Shown in pieces: positions 31,422-32,000 of a DNA stretch of 32,000 nt. Source of the stretch: an uncultured Oscillibacter sp. GTDB taxonomy: Bacteria > Bacillota_A > Clostridia > Oscillospirales > Oscillospiraceae. Every line of letters starts with the position of its first letter. Within the stretch, counting starts at the first letter, position 1. The notes under the pieces are model-generated. The model saw nothing but the letters and a program-made list of their open reading frames with translations. It ran no database searches and was not told where the DNA came from. The stretch is from the NCBI GenBank assembly GCA_951800675.1, contig CATOKC010000022.1, positions 1-32,000 on the forward strand, read 5' to 3'. The position numbers and the translations under genes were made by a program.

Positions 31422-31670
31422 ATGCTGAGGCCAAAAGAAGTGGTAGAGAAATGGGTGGACGCGTTTAACCGCGTCGAGGAGAACCTGTTTGAGGACGGCC
31501 AGTGGGCAATTTTGGAGTGGCGGGACCCGCTGGGACTGCGGGGCTGCGGCTTTTTCCAGGTGACGGACGGGAAGATCCTCTTCCAGCGGGGCTACTGGGA
31601 CAAGCTTCTCCTTTTTGAAGCAGCATGGACTTCCTCTGGAATGAACTGGGGGAAGTGTAAAGCGATATGA
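31422..31670 (+). pseudogene. SnoaL-like (NTF2-fold) protein, decayed
   Basis: A remnant of a small NTF2-fold protein. MLRPKEVVEKWVDAFNR is the usual start, but it runs straight into VEENLFEDGQWAILEWRDPL and GFFQVTDGKILFQRGYWDK, which in the family come about 45-50 residues later, so a segment was deleted in frame. At about 31605-31612 a one-base frame change follows: the other frame reads SFLKQHGLPLE and stops at a TGA near 31640, matching the usual end. The gene is therefore shown as decayed. It is unrelated to the SUF genes upstream. Confidence 0.7.
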
Positions 31671-32000
31671 AAAAGCGCTCCTGAGAGAAGAATCATTTGG
31701 TTAAATTTAAACTTCCACTATTGAGCGGCCAATGGATACCAGGGGCCGCTTAATAGTGGAAGTTAATTATGCGGGTTTTCGTAATTCTATGATTAGCTCT
31801 GTTATGAAAATGCTTGTCCCATTCGATCAAACAGGAGACCATACAACAGCTTGGAGTAGTTCCCGGAAATAATGAGAAAAGGAAGCGAGGGCAGGGAGCG
31901 CGGGGCAAGCCACACGACAGGGATAATGCCAAACAGGGAGAGGATTATAGCAATCCAATAAAATAACAGTGCATTGACTTGAGGTGTAGAATGTTATCAG
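31671..32000. other. AT-richer tail without a supported gene
   Basis: Contains the long inverted repeat at 31710-31764. A 52-codon plus-strand open stretch at 31808-31966 reads KQETIQQLGVVPGNNEKRKR and then GQGARGKPHDRDNAKQGEDY; it may be a coding scrap but has no start with a ribosome binding site. Confidence 0.35.
31710..31764. repeat. 21-base inverted repeat with 13-base loop
   Basis: The left arm (31710-31730, beginning AACTTCCACTATT) and right arm (31744-31764, ending AATAGTGGAAGTT) match in 20 of 21 positions around a 13-base loop. No T-run or gene end adjoins it, so it does not look like a terminator. It could be the two ends of an element that lost its interior or a MITE-like remnant. 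Confidence 0.6.

Noticed and set aside
31750..31932. Minus-strand 60-codon frame
   Set aside because: No ribosome binding site, and it runs into the inverted repeat arm; Cys/Ser/Pro-rich composition looks random.

Overview
The window looks like a chromosomal segment of a GC-rich, spore-forming gut Bacillota, probably of the Oscillospiraceae type (Flavonifractor/Lawsonibacter-like). This rests on a LysM-GH18 spore-cortex type hydrolase, a bactofilin, DegV, strong AAGGAGG ribosome binding sites, a two-gene SufC/SufB-like Fe-S system, and the overall gene style. Species cannot be fixed from the sequence alone.

Layout. (1) 1-1400 is a graveyard of mobile DNA: a serine-recombinase pseudogene, a scrap of metallophosphoesterase, the 5' end of an IS630-type transposase and another coding scrap lie edge to edge. 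(2) 1453-2479 (minus) holds a TauE/SafE exporter preceded by the 3' end of an unidentified gene. (3) 2841-7062 (plus) is a compact operon: trpS, an undecaprenyl-phosphate sugar-phosphate transferase (tagO/wecA type), a UDP-GlcNAc 2-epimerase and a LolA-like anchored protein, closed by an intrinsic terminator. (4) 7064-8251 (minus) holds three small unnamed genes, two rich in Pro/Gly. (5) 8395-9590 is a decayed chemotaxis receptor. (6) 9662-11671 (minus) is a GmrSD-like (DUF262/DUF1524/DUF4268) protein that seems to have lost both catalytic motifs through in-frame deletions. (7) 11874-15467 (minus) holds degV, a large unnamed membrane protein and a bactofilin. (8) 15630-18149 has a YkvI-like transporter (minus) divergent from the LysM-GH18 hydrolase (plus). 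(9) 18216-20922 (minus) is purA-purB with a long, highly structured leader. (10) 21222-26497 (minus) is a run of six genes: leucine-rich-repeat protein, VWA/DUF2201 protein, nitroreductase, MoxR AAA+ ATPase, NifU-like scaffold and a small phage-like protein. (11) 26584-28789 (plus) is a GntR(YtrA-type)-controlled ABC exporter with a dyad operator on its promoter, followed by a 29-codon Leu-rich micropeptide and a zinc-ribbon protein. (12) 28829-29542 (minus) is a ferritin-like protein. (13) 29663-31387 (plus) is the SufC/SufB-like pair. (14) 31422-32000 has a decayed SnoaL-like gene and an AT-richer tail with a long inverted repeat.

Two themes stand out. Many genes here carry internal deletions of tens to hundreds of bases (recombinase, receptor, GmrSD, SnoaL), which suggests recent decay or, less likely, assembly error. 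The most system-like uncharacterised groups are the LRR-VWA-nitroreductase-MoxR-NifU run, the GntR-ABC-micropeptide-zinc-ribbon operon, and the three-gene Pro/Gly-rich cluster. Functions below come from motif recognition by eye; no database search was run.
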